From: Fragilaria radians
Lineage: Eukaryota; Bacillariophyta; Fragilariophyceae; Fragilariales; Fragilariaceae
DNA: 21,246 bases
Direction of reading: 5' to 3'
NCBI GenBank assembly: GCA_900642245.1
Contig: CAAAJI010000439.1
Location: 7,016-28,261, forward strand
Below, in pieces: positions 1 through 8,251 of the stretch. The position numbers were made by a program, and so were the translations under genes. Under the pieces are notes generated by a model, which was not told the origin of the DNA, searched no databases, and saw nothing but the letters and a program-made list of their open reading frames with translations. Each line of letters begins with the position of its first letter. The stretch's first letter is position 1.

Positions 1-460
1 GTGCCCTAAGGTGATCTAAGAGTTTATACAAATGGTAAATTATGATCGAATAAAGTTACGATTACATTAGATCTCCAGTGAACTTTCCATTGACCGCGTG
101 GTCTCTTTTTTTGGTGTTAGATTCAACACTTAACCTCTTGGCTTATGTGATCTTAGATTCATGAATCGCAAACTTTGATATATTCCCCTTTGTTACTTGG
201 GAATCTGTAATTATTATTCCTTTATTGATATGACGGTCCGGAAAATGCATTAAAGGATCTGCTTCATTTATTAGAGATATTAAGCACCACTCAAATCATG
301 TAAGACTGTGTCTTTATTGAATTTGTGGAAGGTATGGAAAGAATGGTTAACCATGTATCTTATTCTAGATTTTGATGAGTAAATAAAAGAATATTGATTC
401 TAGTATGATTTACTTATATTTGTCATCCAATAACCTGAGCAGGTAAAAGATTCATACCTG
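1..460. other. AT-rich non-coding stretch, probable decayed LTR
   Basis: No convincing reading frame is present. The part next to position 461 lies immediately 3' of the stop codon of the minus-strand copia relic, where a 3' LTR is expected. The segment at about 341-430 resembles a second copy at about 10629-10720, which suggests an LTR-derived repeat. Terminal TG/CA boundaries and a target duplication could not be fixed, so the extent of the LTR is unknown. Positions 1-240 hold nothing that I recognise. Confidence 0.4.
341..430 (-). repeat. Dispersed repeat copy A (LTR-like)
   Basis: This segment and the one at about 10629-10720 share interrupted blocks, including AGAATGGTTAAC, CTTATTCTAGATTT and GATGAGTAAAT, in the same order. 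By eye they are roughly three-quarters identical over about 90 bp. Copy A begins about 30 bp 3' of the stop codon of the copia relic, so the simplest reading is part of that family's 3' LTR. Copy B has no copia coding sequence beside it. Confidence 0.5.
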
Positions 461-1670
461 TTAATACATAAAAAGATCAATCAAAGCATTGCATTTTGCT
501 TTTGGTAACGGCTTGGCTAGTACATCTGCTAAATTCAGTAAAGTGCTTACGTATGCAACCCTAATCATCCCAGATGCAACTTTCCCACTGCGTTTATAAT
601 AAGCAATGCTGTTGTGCTTCTTTGTTAAAGCTGCTTCTGGCTTGAATTGATGACAGATTTGTTGTCACTAAGGACATTTACTGGTCCATCTATAGGGATA
701 CCAAACCATTGTAGTTTGGAGCGCCAGGCTTGCAGCATCTCAACAGCTGTTTTCATTGCAATGCATTTGCTTCCAAAAATTGAGGATTCAACGGTGTTCT
801 GTCGCTTGCTATACCACACAATTGGTGCTATTTTACCTGTCTGTGACCCTCTTGTAACACGATTGCCCCTATGATCTGCATCAACAAAACAGTGCATGGA
901 TACCATTCCCCCCCTCAAGCGGGAGAGTCATGTGGTGTCTGCTCTTTTGCATCCCTGAAAAAGTCATGCCAATCGGAACTGGTGAAAACTGATTTTCGTT
1001 GTACGCAGGATGTTGTGGATCCATGGCAAGTGTTTTCTTTGGGTTTGCCTTCAAGTAGGCAAATATATGAATGGCCTATTCTAGATGCCCATTTCTTGGC
1101 ATGGCCAAATGGATTGGTAACATTGACACTTCAACCATGATATCAATTCTCCCAAGCTCAGGTGGCCACCTTAGTATGCCAATCAACTCTTGAAAGTAAG
1201 TATGGTTGGTCCCCTCATTCTGTACCAAGGTATCTTCCTTTGGACTGTAGCCTGATGACATTGGTGTGTCAGCTCTTCTAGATAGAAGTCTATCTTCGGA
1301 TTTCACTTTCTTTTCAATATTCTAAATGGCTGCATTGATGTACTTATCACTTGACATTGTCCAACACTTGATTTCATTGAAAGCCTGATACTCTAGCTTT
1401 GCTCCAAGATGCATAACTGGTGGCATGACTTCATCATTCTTAAATTTGAAGTTCTCTTGGATTCAATTGAATGCCTTAAAGGGTTTGTGATAATTATGAT
1501 GAAACCGTCGTCCCCTGAAATGCAGCCTTCTGTATTTCGATGATCTATGATATCATCAAATAGTACATACCGGTTTCCTTCATCATCCACTTGAGAAAAT
1601 AAGTTTTCTGCAATGATGTTTGCGATTAACTCTTTAGTTCTTCCATCTGACTTTTGTTGAGCATAGGGTA
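461..1670 (-). pseudogene. Decayed Ty1/copia pol relic (INT-RT linker, RT end, RNase H)
   Basis: Read on the minus strand, the relic begins near 1670 with a stretch that matches the segment after the copia integrase (motifs DGRTKE, IAENLFSQVDDEGN). After a frameshift it jumps near 1440 to the extreme end of the reverse transcriptase (PPVMHLGAKLEYQAF, CWTMSSDKY). It continues through an in-frame stop (about 1321-1323) into the RT-RNase H connection (DTPMSSGYSP, YFQELIGILRW). RNase H follows at 625-918 (FVDADHRGN, WYSKRQNTVESS, DNKSVI), with a small deletion after SQTGK. A last frame carries KKHNSIAYYKR and NLADVLAKPLPKAK and ends at a TAA at 461-463. The RT catalytic core, including its Asp-Asp motif, is missing. 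Several frameshifts and a stop show that it is dead. The family is copia of the diatom type; this is a different lineage from the intact element at 2294-7865. Confidence 0.85.
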
Positions 1671-2288
1671 TGGATTTGGGAAAGCAAGGAAAGATTAGAG
1701 AAATTCGAGAAGAAAGGTGAACAGGAAGGAAAACAATGGTATGGATAATACTAAATGATATTAGTATTGCAATATAGTGGGAAGAGGCATTATAGAACCC
1801 TTTCAACAATGCCCAGTACATTGCGGACTTGTCAGCAGACTCGTTGAGAAGTATCAAGATCTTAGTCTTTCGGGCATCGTTCTTGGTAGATAACAAAGTA
1901 CTCTGCGGAAACAAGTGGAATGGGGATTTTTTCATGCAAAAAAAGAATATAGCCGGAAAGGGGATTTGGCGCGCATGCTCATAGTCATGTTTCAGATTGA
2001 TTTATATTTTAATGCTTTACAAATGTAAAGTAGTATTTAATGAGTTCATACAAGAAAGGTTGCACAAATACCATTTTATGCAAACTTGTATGAGATGATA
2101 ATCAACACGTTGAAACTTGATAACTCATTTTAGACTAATTTTCTGATAAAAAAATCTAACTCCGAGTAACAATTCATCATTGTAAATTATTGTAATGTTG
2201 AAACTAAGATTTAGTGCCAATAAATGACAAACCTTTTAATTTTTCCAACCATTACGTTTTATGATATCCTTAGTTTTCCTTTGGGAGG
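1671..2288. other. Non-coding stretch between two copia elements
   Basis: A minus-strand frame continues from the copia relic up to 1935, but residues beyond about 1670 resemble nothing I know and read as low-complexity hydrophobic sequence, so I treat it as chance. From 1940 to 2288 the DNA is strongly AT-rich with no frame of note. The right end of the stretch is the ATTAA target site of the next element. Confidence 0.5.
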
Positions 2289-2293
2289 ATTAA
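2289..2293. repeat. Target-site duplication, left copy (ATTAA)
   Basis: The five bases ATTAA lie directly outside the TGTTG terminus of the left LTR and recur directly outside the CAACA terminus of the right LTR at 7866-7870. Five base pairs is the usual duplication length for Ty1/copia integrases. Confidence 0.9.
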
Positions 2294-2612
2294 TGTTGAA
2301 TAAAGATCTTAATCTAAACCTAGAATAAGACTTTAAGCTGTTACGATTTTAGAACCACTAGATTACTAAAATTATGATTATCTCGAACATCTTTACCAAA
2401 TCGTGATTCCTTCCACGACATCATCATAATCCGTGTTTTGAATAGTCGAGAGCACTTCCCACACATTATTCAGATAAAATGACTTGGTATTGAGTTCACT
2501 ATGAGCTACGAACGACCAGTAGAACCTTTCGGAAACCGTTAAGCCACGTTGGATATTTTTCATCAAACGGTCAAATAGTGCGCAGGGCGATATATCGATG
2601 ATTATATCAACA
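2294..2612 (-). repeat. 3' LTR of the intact copia element
   Basis: The LTR is 319 bp, starts TGTTGAATAA and ends TATATCAACA in plus-strand reading. The termini form a 5-bp inverted repeat (TGTTG/CAACA). It aligns along its whole length with 7551-7865, with about 98% identity apart from a 4-bp insertion near 2528-2535. A perfect 10-bp palindrome CGATATATCG (2588-2597) lies 15 bp inside the U3 terminus and is kept in the other LTR. Confidence 0.95.
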
Positions 2613-2634
2613 CACTCCTTCAAAATGTACCAAA

Positions 2635-5600
2635 TCATCCTTGCTCGACATTCTCCCCCATTATCATGCTTCTTAACTCATAAAATCTCTTTCCCTGAAT
2701 CGGTTTAGTGAAGAAGTCCGCAATCATTTCTTCTGAAGGACAGTGAACGATCTCGATTTCTCCAGCTTTGATCCTATCTTTCATGAAGAAGTATCTGATA
2801 TTGATGTGTCTTGTATTTCGGGAACTCGATGCGGTACCGTTTCTATGGAGGAGGATTGCGCTCTTGTTATCCTGGAAAAGGATGTTTCGGGACATTTTGA
2901 CCCCTTGCGCTAACACAAAATATCTGAACCATATGACTTGAGACATTGCATCATGTACCCCAACTATCTCTGCTTCCGTCGAGCTTGTCGTATTAAGCTT
3001 CTGTTTTCTTGCCATGCAATAAATGGATCCAACACCAAATGACAAGGTTGCACCAGTTTGACTTCGTAATTCATATCTTGTCCCAAAGGATGCATCTACC
3101 CACCATCGCATTTCTTTTGAATCATTCATGCCAATTGTTAACGGTAAGTCGATTGTATTCCGAATGTAGTTAATCATTCTGACGAGCTTTTTCATATCGT
3201 CTTGGTCTGGAGCTTTAACCTGACAGGTTAGGTATGACAATGCTGTCAATAGATCGGGACGCACTCGTGTGGCTGCCCATAATACTTTGGCCACTATCTG
3301 ATGGAAAATCTTTGCATCATCGGAAACCAGTGCAACTGCATCATCATCCTTGTCAAATAGGTGTGGGGCTGCTGGTGTTGTAGCTTTTCCACCGATTTCA
3401 TACGGGAATTCCTCAACAATTTCATGAAGATAACCCACCATCGAAACCTGTAGCTTCTGATTTGTGAAGCACATATCCATACCCAAGTAAGTGTGACAGT
3501 TTCCTTTCGTCCCCACTAATGACCCATATAACAATTCTAACCATTCAATTTCACCATTTAAACATTCTTCACTTACATGGCTCATCTTAAGGTCATCCAC
3601 ATGCCATACAATGGTCATTTGGTATCCGTTTATGGACTTATTGGCCACGCATCGATCGTATGGATTTAAAGTGTACCCTCGTTTGATCAGCTTACCTGAC
3701 AGGTCTTCCCAAAAAAGAAGCGCAGATTTAACGCATCCATATAGTGCTTTCTTTAAAACAAGATATATTACGCTTTTTCCTTTTTCTGTTACTACGTAGT
3801 TCTGGTAAGTCTCTGGACTGACATGATTTAAAAATTTGGCTGCTTCACCTGACATCTTTACGTAGGTTAAATCCGTCTGTTCTGCATGGAGGAATGCTCC
3901 AGGAATATCATACACTCCTACAACTCTACGTTCGTATGCATCTACGACGGAAGTTGTCAGAACCAATTCTGTTCTAACAGTTGGAGAAGAGGATTCCCAT
4001 TTTTGAAATAGGCTTCTTTGTGGCCTTCCGTCTGCACAGGTGCGTGCCTTAATTCGTCCACATCGTTTTCTTTTGATAAATGTTAGCGTATTTAAGGTGC
4101 CAATCACCTCCTGTCTTGTCATTGCCGATCGATGTACTGGTTGAAAGACATTCATTTGATGCAGCTGTGTCAATTCAGCTATTGTAGCCTTCTTAGTTTC
4201 TTCCGGGAAAAATCTAAGTCCTTGCTTCAAAGACCACTGTGTCGACAGGCTCTTTGCTTTATCGGAGTTTGAAGGATCTTCAGTATTTTCTTGAAGGAAA
4301 TCGTAGTTATCAAATAAATCCTTCCTCAATTTTACACTTCTTCCACTCTTTGTTATGTAGTGTACTCTCTGAGGGTCATCGTTTGGCGCAGATTCGGACA
4401 TGTCCTCCTGTTCTTCGGAGTCGTTGATATTGATGTCGTCATCACTGCTATTATCAACATCGTTAATACCTTCTGTTATCTTTGGATTGTTGTATTCATG
4501 TTCGTCATCAGCAATTTGTTCCACTCCTTCGATGTCTGAAGCCTGAGGTAAGTTTTCATTATCCGCTTCAATGTCATCCTCCACTCCTTGAGTTTGTGAG
4601 CCGTCATTTGGCATGTTATCATGTGATAACACTGTTTCTGGAATGATTTCACGCATTTCCTCTTCATTCTTACCTCTACCCTCGATTGTAATGTCATTCA
4701 CTTCACCCTGACTGATTTTACTATAGTCACTGGACCCCAGACTGATGTCATCTTCATCGTGAGGCAATTGATACTCTCGATAAGCCGTCCGTGGGCCTGA
4801 ATCTGTATTAACCTGATCCTGCTCAGATAGATAGTTGATTGGTGTCATCTCCTCCACCTGCTTAATTTCTTCCTCTGGCATTGGTAGCGGAGTGAATGAC
4901 CTAGCCTTTATGAGCCTTCCGGTTAATAGACTCATAAATTTATAGGTACCCTGAATGTTTCCTGTAGGTCCTAACGAAATTGCACCAACTGTCCTCGAAA
5001 TCATTGCACTGTTACTTTGTGCATCGGCATGGACTTGTGCGTAGGCTCCAAAAGGGATTTTGCAATGCTTCTCTGCATTTGGTGCTAGGCCTGTTACTAT
5101 GGCCTGCGGTGACAATGTGCTGGATATCCCGCCTTTTGGCGGGAAGAAATTTATCCACATAACCGAGAAGATTACAGCATGGGCTGTGATGATCAGTGGT
5201 ATAGTCCTGAAAGGCAAAGTTGTTATTATCGCTCGCACTCGTTCCTTGACAGTGCGAATTTTTCTCTCCACTTCTGGAATATGCTCACCCGGCGCGCAGG
5301 TATTCAGACGTACTCCGATGTTCAGTAATGGGCTACGTAGACTTTCAAACTCGTTGTCCGCCAAACAGGTTTGTACGATAAAACCCCGTTTTTTGTATAA
5401 ATTCACCAATCGTTGCACGCTGCTCATGATCGACTGTTTATCCTTGCTTTCCAACCGATCCACTGTCGTAAACTGTATATCTCTTGAGGTGGTAATGAGG
5501 AATTGTATACGGTCAATGTTCATTATGTCCATTGATATTGTCACATTATAATGTAGCTCCAAAATGTCTGGAGGGACTTCTATGTAATCGGTAACTACAA

Positions 5601-7506
5601 CATCCGGGCGTGTCCTTACAGTCTTTCCTTGTATACTTCCTAAATCTTTTCCAAAAATTCTCTCTGCATGCTCCACATCTCTGATTGTAACACTTACATT
5701 TTGAAGAAGATTGTTCTTGACGATTGTCATGAAATCCGCATAAGAGGGTCGACCTATCATTTCATACAAGTTTCTGGCCCGCTTTGCTGCTTCAATTTGT
5801 CTTGGAGTGAAGAATTGGCTGTTTTCATTGATAGTCTGCACCAGACTCAGTCTAGCCAAAGGTACCATGTGTGCATATAGACCCGCCTGGTTCATATGAA
5901 AGGTCATTTGAAGTGTCTTTATCTTGTTGGTCAACTTGAAGCATCCTGGGGAATAAGTTATTTCATGTCCCCTACGCTCTGCTTCCGACATTGATATAAT
6001 ATTGGCGATCGACTTGGAATTAAACCATACAGTGCCATAGTTTGGTAAGTCTGCCTGTTGATTGTAAATAATTACTCCTCCATTTGTTGTCATCTGAAGA
6101 GGTCTAACCACGTTCCGGATGTTTACCACCAACTCAGCAGCATAAAAGGTACTATGTGTGCTTTGACTGTCTAGTAAAATTAATAAGTTCCCAACTTTAT
6201 TGTGATTATTGTTGAATGACATGTCTCCTTGGTGGAAATCGGCTCCAACGTCATAACCGCAGTATTCCTTATCTGAATCATCCTGATTGTAAGTATTCGA
6301 TTCCACCTCTTGATCCTCTAGATCCATTACCATGTTAAGGTGTTGCTGACCCTGATCATAAGTTGATTGCTTTCTTTCCTGCTTTGCTTTGTATCTCTTC
6401 ATACAGCTTGTGTTTGTACACTGTGCTAAAGTGATCCCATCTTTTCCACATCCCCAGCAGGTAATCCCTCCGGACAACTTTGTTCCATCTTGTGCAAACG
6501 ATGCTCCATTCATGCTTGAATTGTAAAAAGGCCTTTCATTTCCGTTCTGCCAATTGTTGATTAGAGCAAAGGCAGAGACACGGTCATCAGGATATATGTC
6601 ACGCCGTCCCGTTACATAGTCATTGTGGAGTTTTGTGAGCATTGCGCCATACCGCGCACGATCCACGCGATTCAGGAGTATCCTGGCTAACATCTTTTCC
6701 TTCCCTTCATGGATTGCTTTCTCAACTTGTGTGTCAGTGTAGGCGAGCTTCCAGTTCACTTCATCGTATGTTCCGTTGGTATGTTTTGCAAGGATTCCTT
6801 CAGTGATTTTCTTATGTACTCCTATGGATCCACCATAATGCTCAATTACGTTGATGAGATTGTTAAATTTTTCCAAATACTGAATATTCGACATATCCTT
6901 TGATTGGTATGTCCGATACAATTTATCTATGGCTTCCACGAGGCTCATCTCGTACTCCTTCTCGCTATCAAACTTGAACGTAAGTCCTTTGATAGCTTTT
7001 AAGAGTGTAACTGGGTCTTTTTCGACATGCATCTCTTTAAATGTAGGCATAGCTTTCAACTTGGATACCATGTAGTTAGTGCACTGACCCAAAATTACTG
7101 TGTAGAGCTTCTTACATTCGTTCTCGAGTTTTTGCTGATTATTGATGTATTGTGCAATCCTCAACTCATAGATCTTCATCTCAATTGGATCAGTTCCGGT
7201 ATATGGGTTGGGCTTTACGAGCTCTGATTTAGTCATCTCTTCAACCATGATCATAATCATGGCGCCCATATCATACTTTGTCGCCGCGTAAATAGATAAC
7301 TTCTTCATATTGACTTCAAAAACACTTGCCTGTCTTTCATCTTTGCAATCAAATACGCATTCTTTCAAATCCTCACAATCGCCGGTGAACTTGGGTTTCT
7401 TAAATGGGTTATTTCCTCCCGTTTCCTTGAACCGACCGCCAAATCCGCGGTCCCTTCCATCTCCTGGAATCTTCTTTTCGAACGCCTTCGAATCGACTGT
7501 CGACAT
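2635..7506 (-). CDS. Copia Gag-Pol polyprotein
   Basis: This single uninterrupted frame encodes about 1623 residues from the first ATG (7504-7506). A GTG three codons upstream is in frame but is an unlikely start. The domains in order are as follows. Gag (about 1-345) ends in an atypical Cys cluster (C350-x2-C-x9-C-x4-C368) instead of the usual CCHC knuckle. The protease has LLDSQST near 446 in place of DSG/DTG. The integrase has a D660, D717 and E747 triad (SMD, LADNEF, PEVERKIR). An acidic linker runs from about 915 to 1050. The reverse transcriptase has VYDIPGAF (D1200) and WHVDDLKMSH (D1304, D1305). RNase H has WWVDASFGT (D1471), STEAE (E1511), FQDNKSA (D1546) and the end motif MIADFFTKP. 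All catalytic acidic residues appear to be kept. Fusion of Gag and Pol without a frameshift is normal for copia. The VDDLK and DSQST variants are, as far as I recall, common in diatom copia lineages. Confidence 0.95.
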   Translation of the reverse strand: MSTVDSKAFEKKIPGDGRDRGFGGRFKETGGNNPFKKPKFTGDCEDLKECVFDCKDERQASVFEVNMKKLSIYAATKYDMGAMIMIMVEEMTKSELVKPNPYTGTDPIEMKIYELRIAQYINNQQKLENECKKLYTVILGQCTNYMVSKLKAMPTFKEMHVEKDPVTLLKAIKGLTFKFDSEKEYEMSLVEAIDKLYRTYQSKDMSNIQYLEKFNNLINVIEHYGGSIGVHKKITEGILAKHTNGTYDEVNWKLAYTDTQVEKAIHEGKEKMLARILLNRVDRARYGAMLTKLHNDYVTGRRDIYPDDRVSAFALINNWQNGNERPFYNSSMNGASFAQDGTKLSGGITCWGCGKDGITLAQCTNTSCMKRYKAKQERKQSTYDQGQQHLNMVMDLEDQEVESNTYNQDDSDKEYCGYDVGADFHQGDMSFNNNHNKVGNLLILLDSQSTHSTFYAAELVVNIRNVVRPLQMTTNGGVIIYNQQADLPNYGTVWFNSKSIANIISMSEAERRGHEITYSPGCFKLTNKIKTLQMTFHMNQAGLYAHMVPLARLSLVQTINENSQFFTPRQIEAAKRARNLYEMIGRPSYADFMTIVKNNLLQNVSVTIRDVEHAERIFGKDLGSIQGKTVRTRPDVVVTDYIEVPPDILELHYNVTISMDIMNIDRIQFLITTSRDIQFTTVDRLESKDKQSIMSSVQRLVNLYKKRGFIVQTCLADNEFESLRSPLLNIGVRLNTCAPGEHIPEVERKIRTVKERVRAIITTLPFRTIPLIITAHAVIFSVMWINFFPPKGGISSTLSPQAIVTGLAPNAEKHCKIPFGAYAQVHADAQSNSAMISRTVGAISLGPTGNIQGTYKFMSLLTGRLIKARSFTPLPMPEEEIKQVEEMTPINYLSEQDQVNTDSGPRTAYREYQLPHDEDDISLGSSDYSKISQGEVNDITIEGRGKNEEEMREIIPETVLSHDNMPNDGSQTQGVEDDIEADNENLPQASDIEGVEQIADDEHEYNNPKITEGINDVDNSSDDDININDSEEQEDMSESAPNDDPQRVHYITKSGRSVKLRKDLFDNYDFLQENTEDPSNSDKAKSLSTQWSLKQGLRFFPEETKKATIAELTQLHQMNVFQPVHRSAMTRQEVIGTLNTLTFIKRKRCGRIKARTCADGRPQRSLFQKWESSSPTVRTELVLTTSVVDAYERRVVGVYDIPGAFLHAEQTDLTYVKMSGEAAKFLNHVSPETYQNYVVTEKGKSVIYLVLKKALYGCVKSALLFWEDLSGKLIKRGYTLNPYDRCVANKSINGYQMTIVWHVDDLKMSHVSEECLNGEIEWLELLYGSLVGTKGNCHTYLGMDMCFTNQKLQVSMVGYLHEIVEEFPYEIGGKATTPAAPHLFDKDDDAVALVSDDAKIFHQIVAKVLWAATRVRPDLLTALSYLTCQVKAPDQDDMKKLVRMINYIRNTIDLPLTIGMNDSKEMRWWVDASFGTRYELRSQTGATLSFGVGSIYCMARKQKLNTTSSTEAEIVGVHDAMSQVIWFRYFVLAQGVKMSRNILFQDNKSAILLHRNGTASSSRNTRHINIRYFFMKDRIKAGEIEIVHCPSEEMIADFFTKPIQGKRFYELRSMIMGENVEQG

Positions 7507-7550
7507 ATCTGTCACCTTTTCTTCTTGCTTGTAAACAATAATTTTAGTAA

Positions 7551-7865
7551 TGTTGGAAAAAGATCTTAATCTAAACCTAGAATAAGACTTTAAGCTGTTA
7601 CGATTTTAGAACCACTAGATTACTAAAATTATGATTATCTCGAACATCTTTACCAAATCGTGATTCCTTCCACGACATCGTCATAATCCGTGTTTTGAAT
7701 AGTCGAGAGCACTTCCCACATATTATTCAGATAAAATGACTTGGTATTGAGTTCACTATGAGCTACGAACGACCAGTAGAACCTTTTTCCGTTAAGCCAC
7801 GTTGGATATTTTTCATCAAACGGTCAAATAGTGCGCAGGGCGATATATCGATGATTATATCAACA
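7551..7865 (-). repeat. 5' LTR of the intact copia element
   Basis: The LTR is 315 bp with TGTTG/CAACA ends and matches 2294-2612 except for about six substitutions and a 4-bp deletion. For the minus-strand element this is the promoter LTR, so transcription would run leftward into gag-pol. The palindrome CGATATATCG is at 7841-7850. The outer end abuts the duplication at 7866-7870. Confidence 0.95.
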
Positions 7866-7870
7866 ATTAA
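7866..7870. repeat. Target-site duplication, right copy (ATTAA)
   Basis: ATTAA directly follows the CAACA terminus and pairs with 2289-2293. Confidence 0.9.
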
Positions 7871-8251
7871 TCCTTTCGACACAAAAATTGAAATTTCTTG
7901 CTTTCAAAATGACACACCTATCCCTGTACGACACTAACAACAAGGATTAGAGTATACATCATCGATACAATAATATATATGTGTATGTGTCAATGGTATA
8001 TAAAGAACGCAGATTTGAGCAATAACACAATTCACCGCTGACCAGGCATTCTTACACCAATTAATCCTGCATATTCAATTAATAGGAAATCAAATGTAAT
8101 GCAAGTAGGTAAAATCATAAACAATAATTGATTAAAGGATAATTGCTAGATTTCATCCGATTGACATCTATTGGCAACATGTTAATAATTCATTGAATTC
8201 CATAGATTATTCCATGTCAGGCAAAGTGCTTGTAATTGTAGACGAATGTCG
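7871..8251. other. Intergenic stretch 3' of the copper-transporter fusion gene
   Basis: There is no credible coding sequence. It holds the 3' flank of the minus-strand gene ending at 8252 and a short TA/TG-rich run (about 7969-8000, with TATATATGTGTATGTG and GGTATATAAAG). The TATA-like string on the plus strand has no gene after it. Confidence 0.5.

Larger units (their letters stand above)
2294..7865 (-). mobile_element. Structurally intact Ty1/copia LTR retrotransposon (diatom type)
   Basis: The element is about 5.57 kb, bounded by direct LTRs of 319 bp (2294-2612) and 315 bp (7551-7865) that begin TGTTG and end CAACA, and flanked by ATTAA duplications. It carries one long minus-strand frame with gag, protease, integrase, reverse transcriptase and RNase H in copia order (integrase before RT). 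The LTRs differ by about six substitutions and one 4-bp gap, so the insertion is fairly recent. The intact reading frame means that it may be or recently have been autonomous. Only about 44 bp separate the 5' LTR from the first ATG, and I could not match that leader to an initiator-Met tRNA primer site. The segment next to the 3' LTR (2613-2621, GAAGGAGTG on the minus strand) is a short purine-rich candidate for plus-strand priming. Confidence 0.95.

Noticed and set aside
1671..1935. N-terminal half of a 180-codon minus-strand frame, hydrophobic in part
   Set aside because: Only the part below about 1670 matches copia. The rest is AT-rich hydrophobic sequence joined to it by chance.
2393..2638. 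81-codon minus-strand frame whose ATG overlaps the gag-pol stop codon (ATGA) and runs into the 3' LTR
   Set aside because: It consists mostly of LTR sequence, the other LTR carries a 4-bp difference that would break the same frame, and the product resembles nothing.
5060..5551. 163-codon plus-strand frame inside the intact copia element
   Set aside because: It is antisense to the well-supported gag-pol frame and has no recognisable domain, so it is a shadow frame.
7507..7550. Initiator-Met tRNA primer-binding site in the leader of the intact copia element
   Set aside because: The bases after the 5' LTR (TTACTAAAATTATTG on the minus strand) do not resemble the common TGGTATCAGAGC-type site. 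Another primer is possible but cannot be named.
7969..8006. TATA-like string and TA/TG-rich run as a plus-strand promoter
   Set aside because: No plus-strand gene follows; the region downstream is antisense to the oxygenase-Ctr gene.
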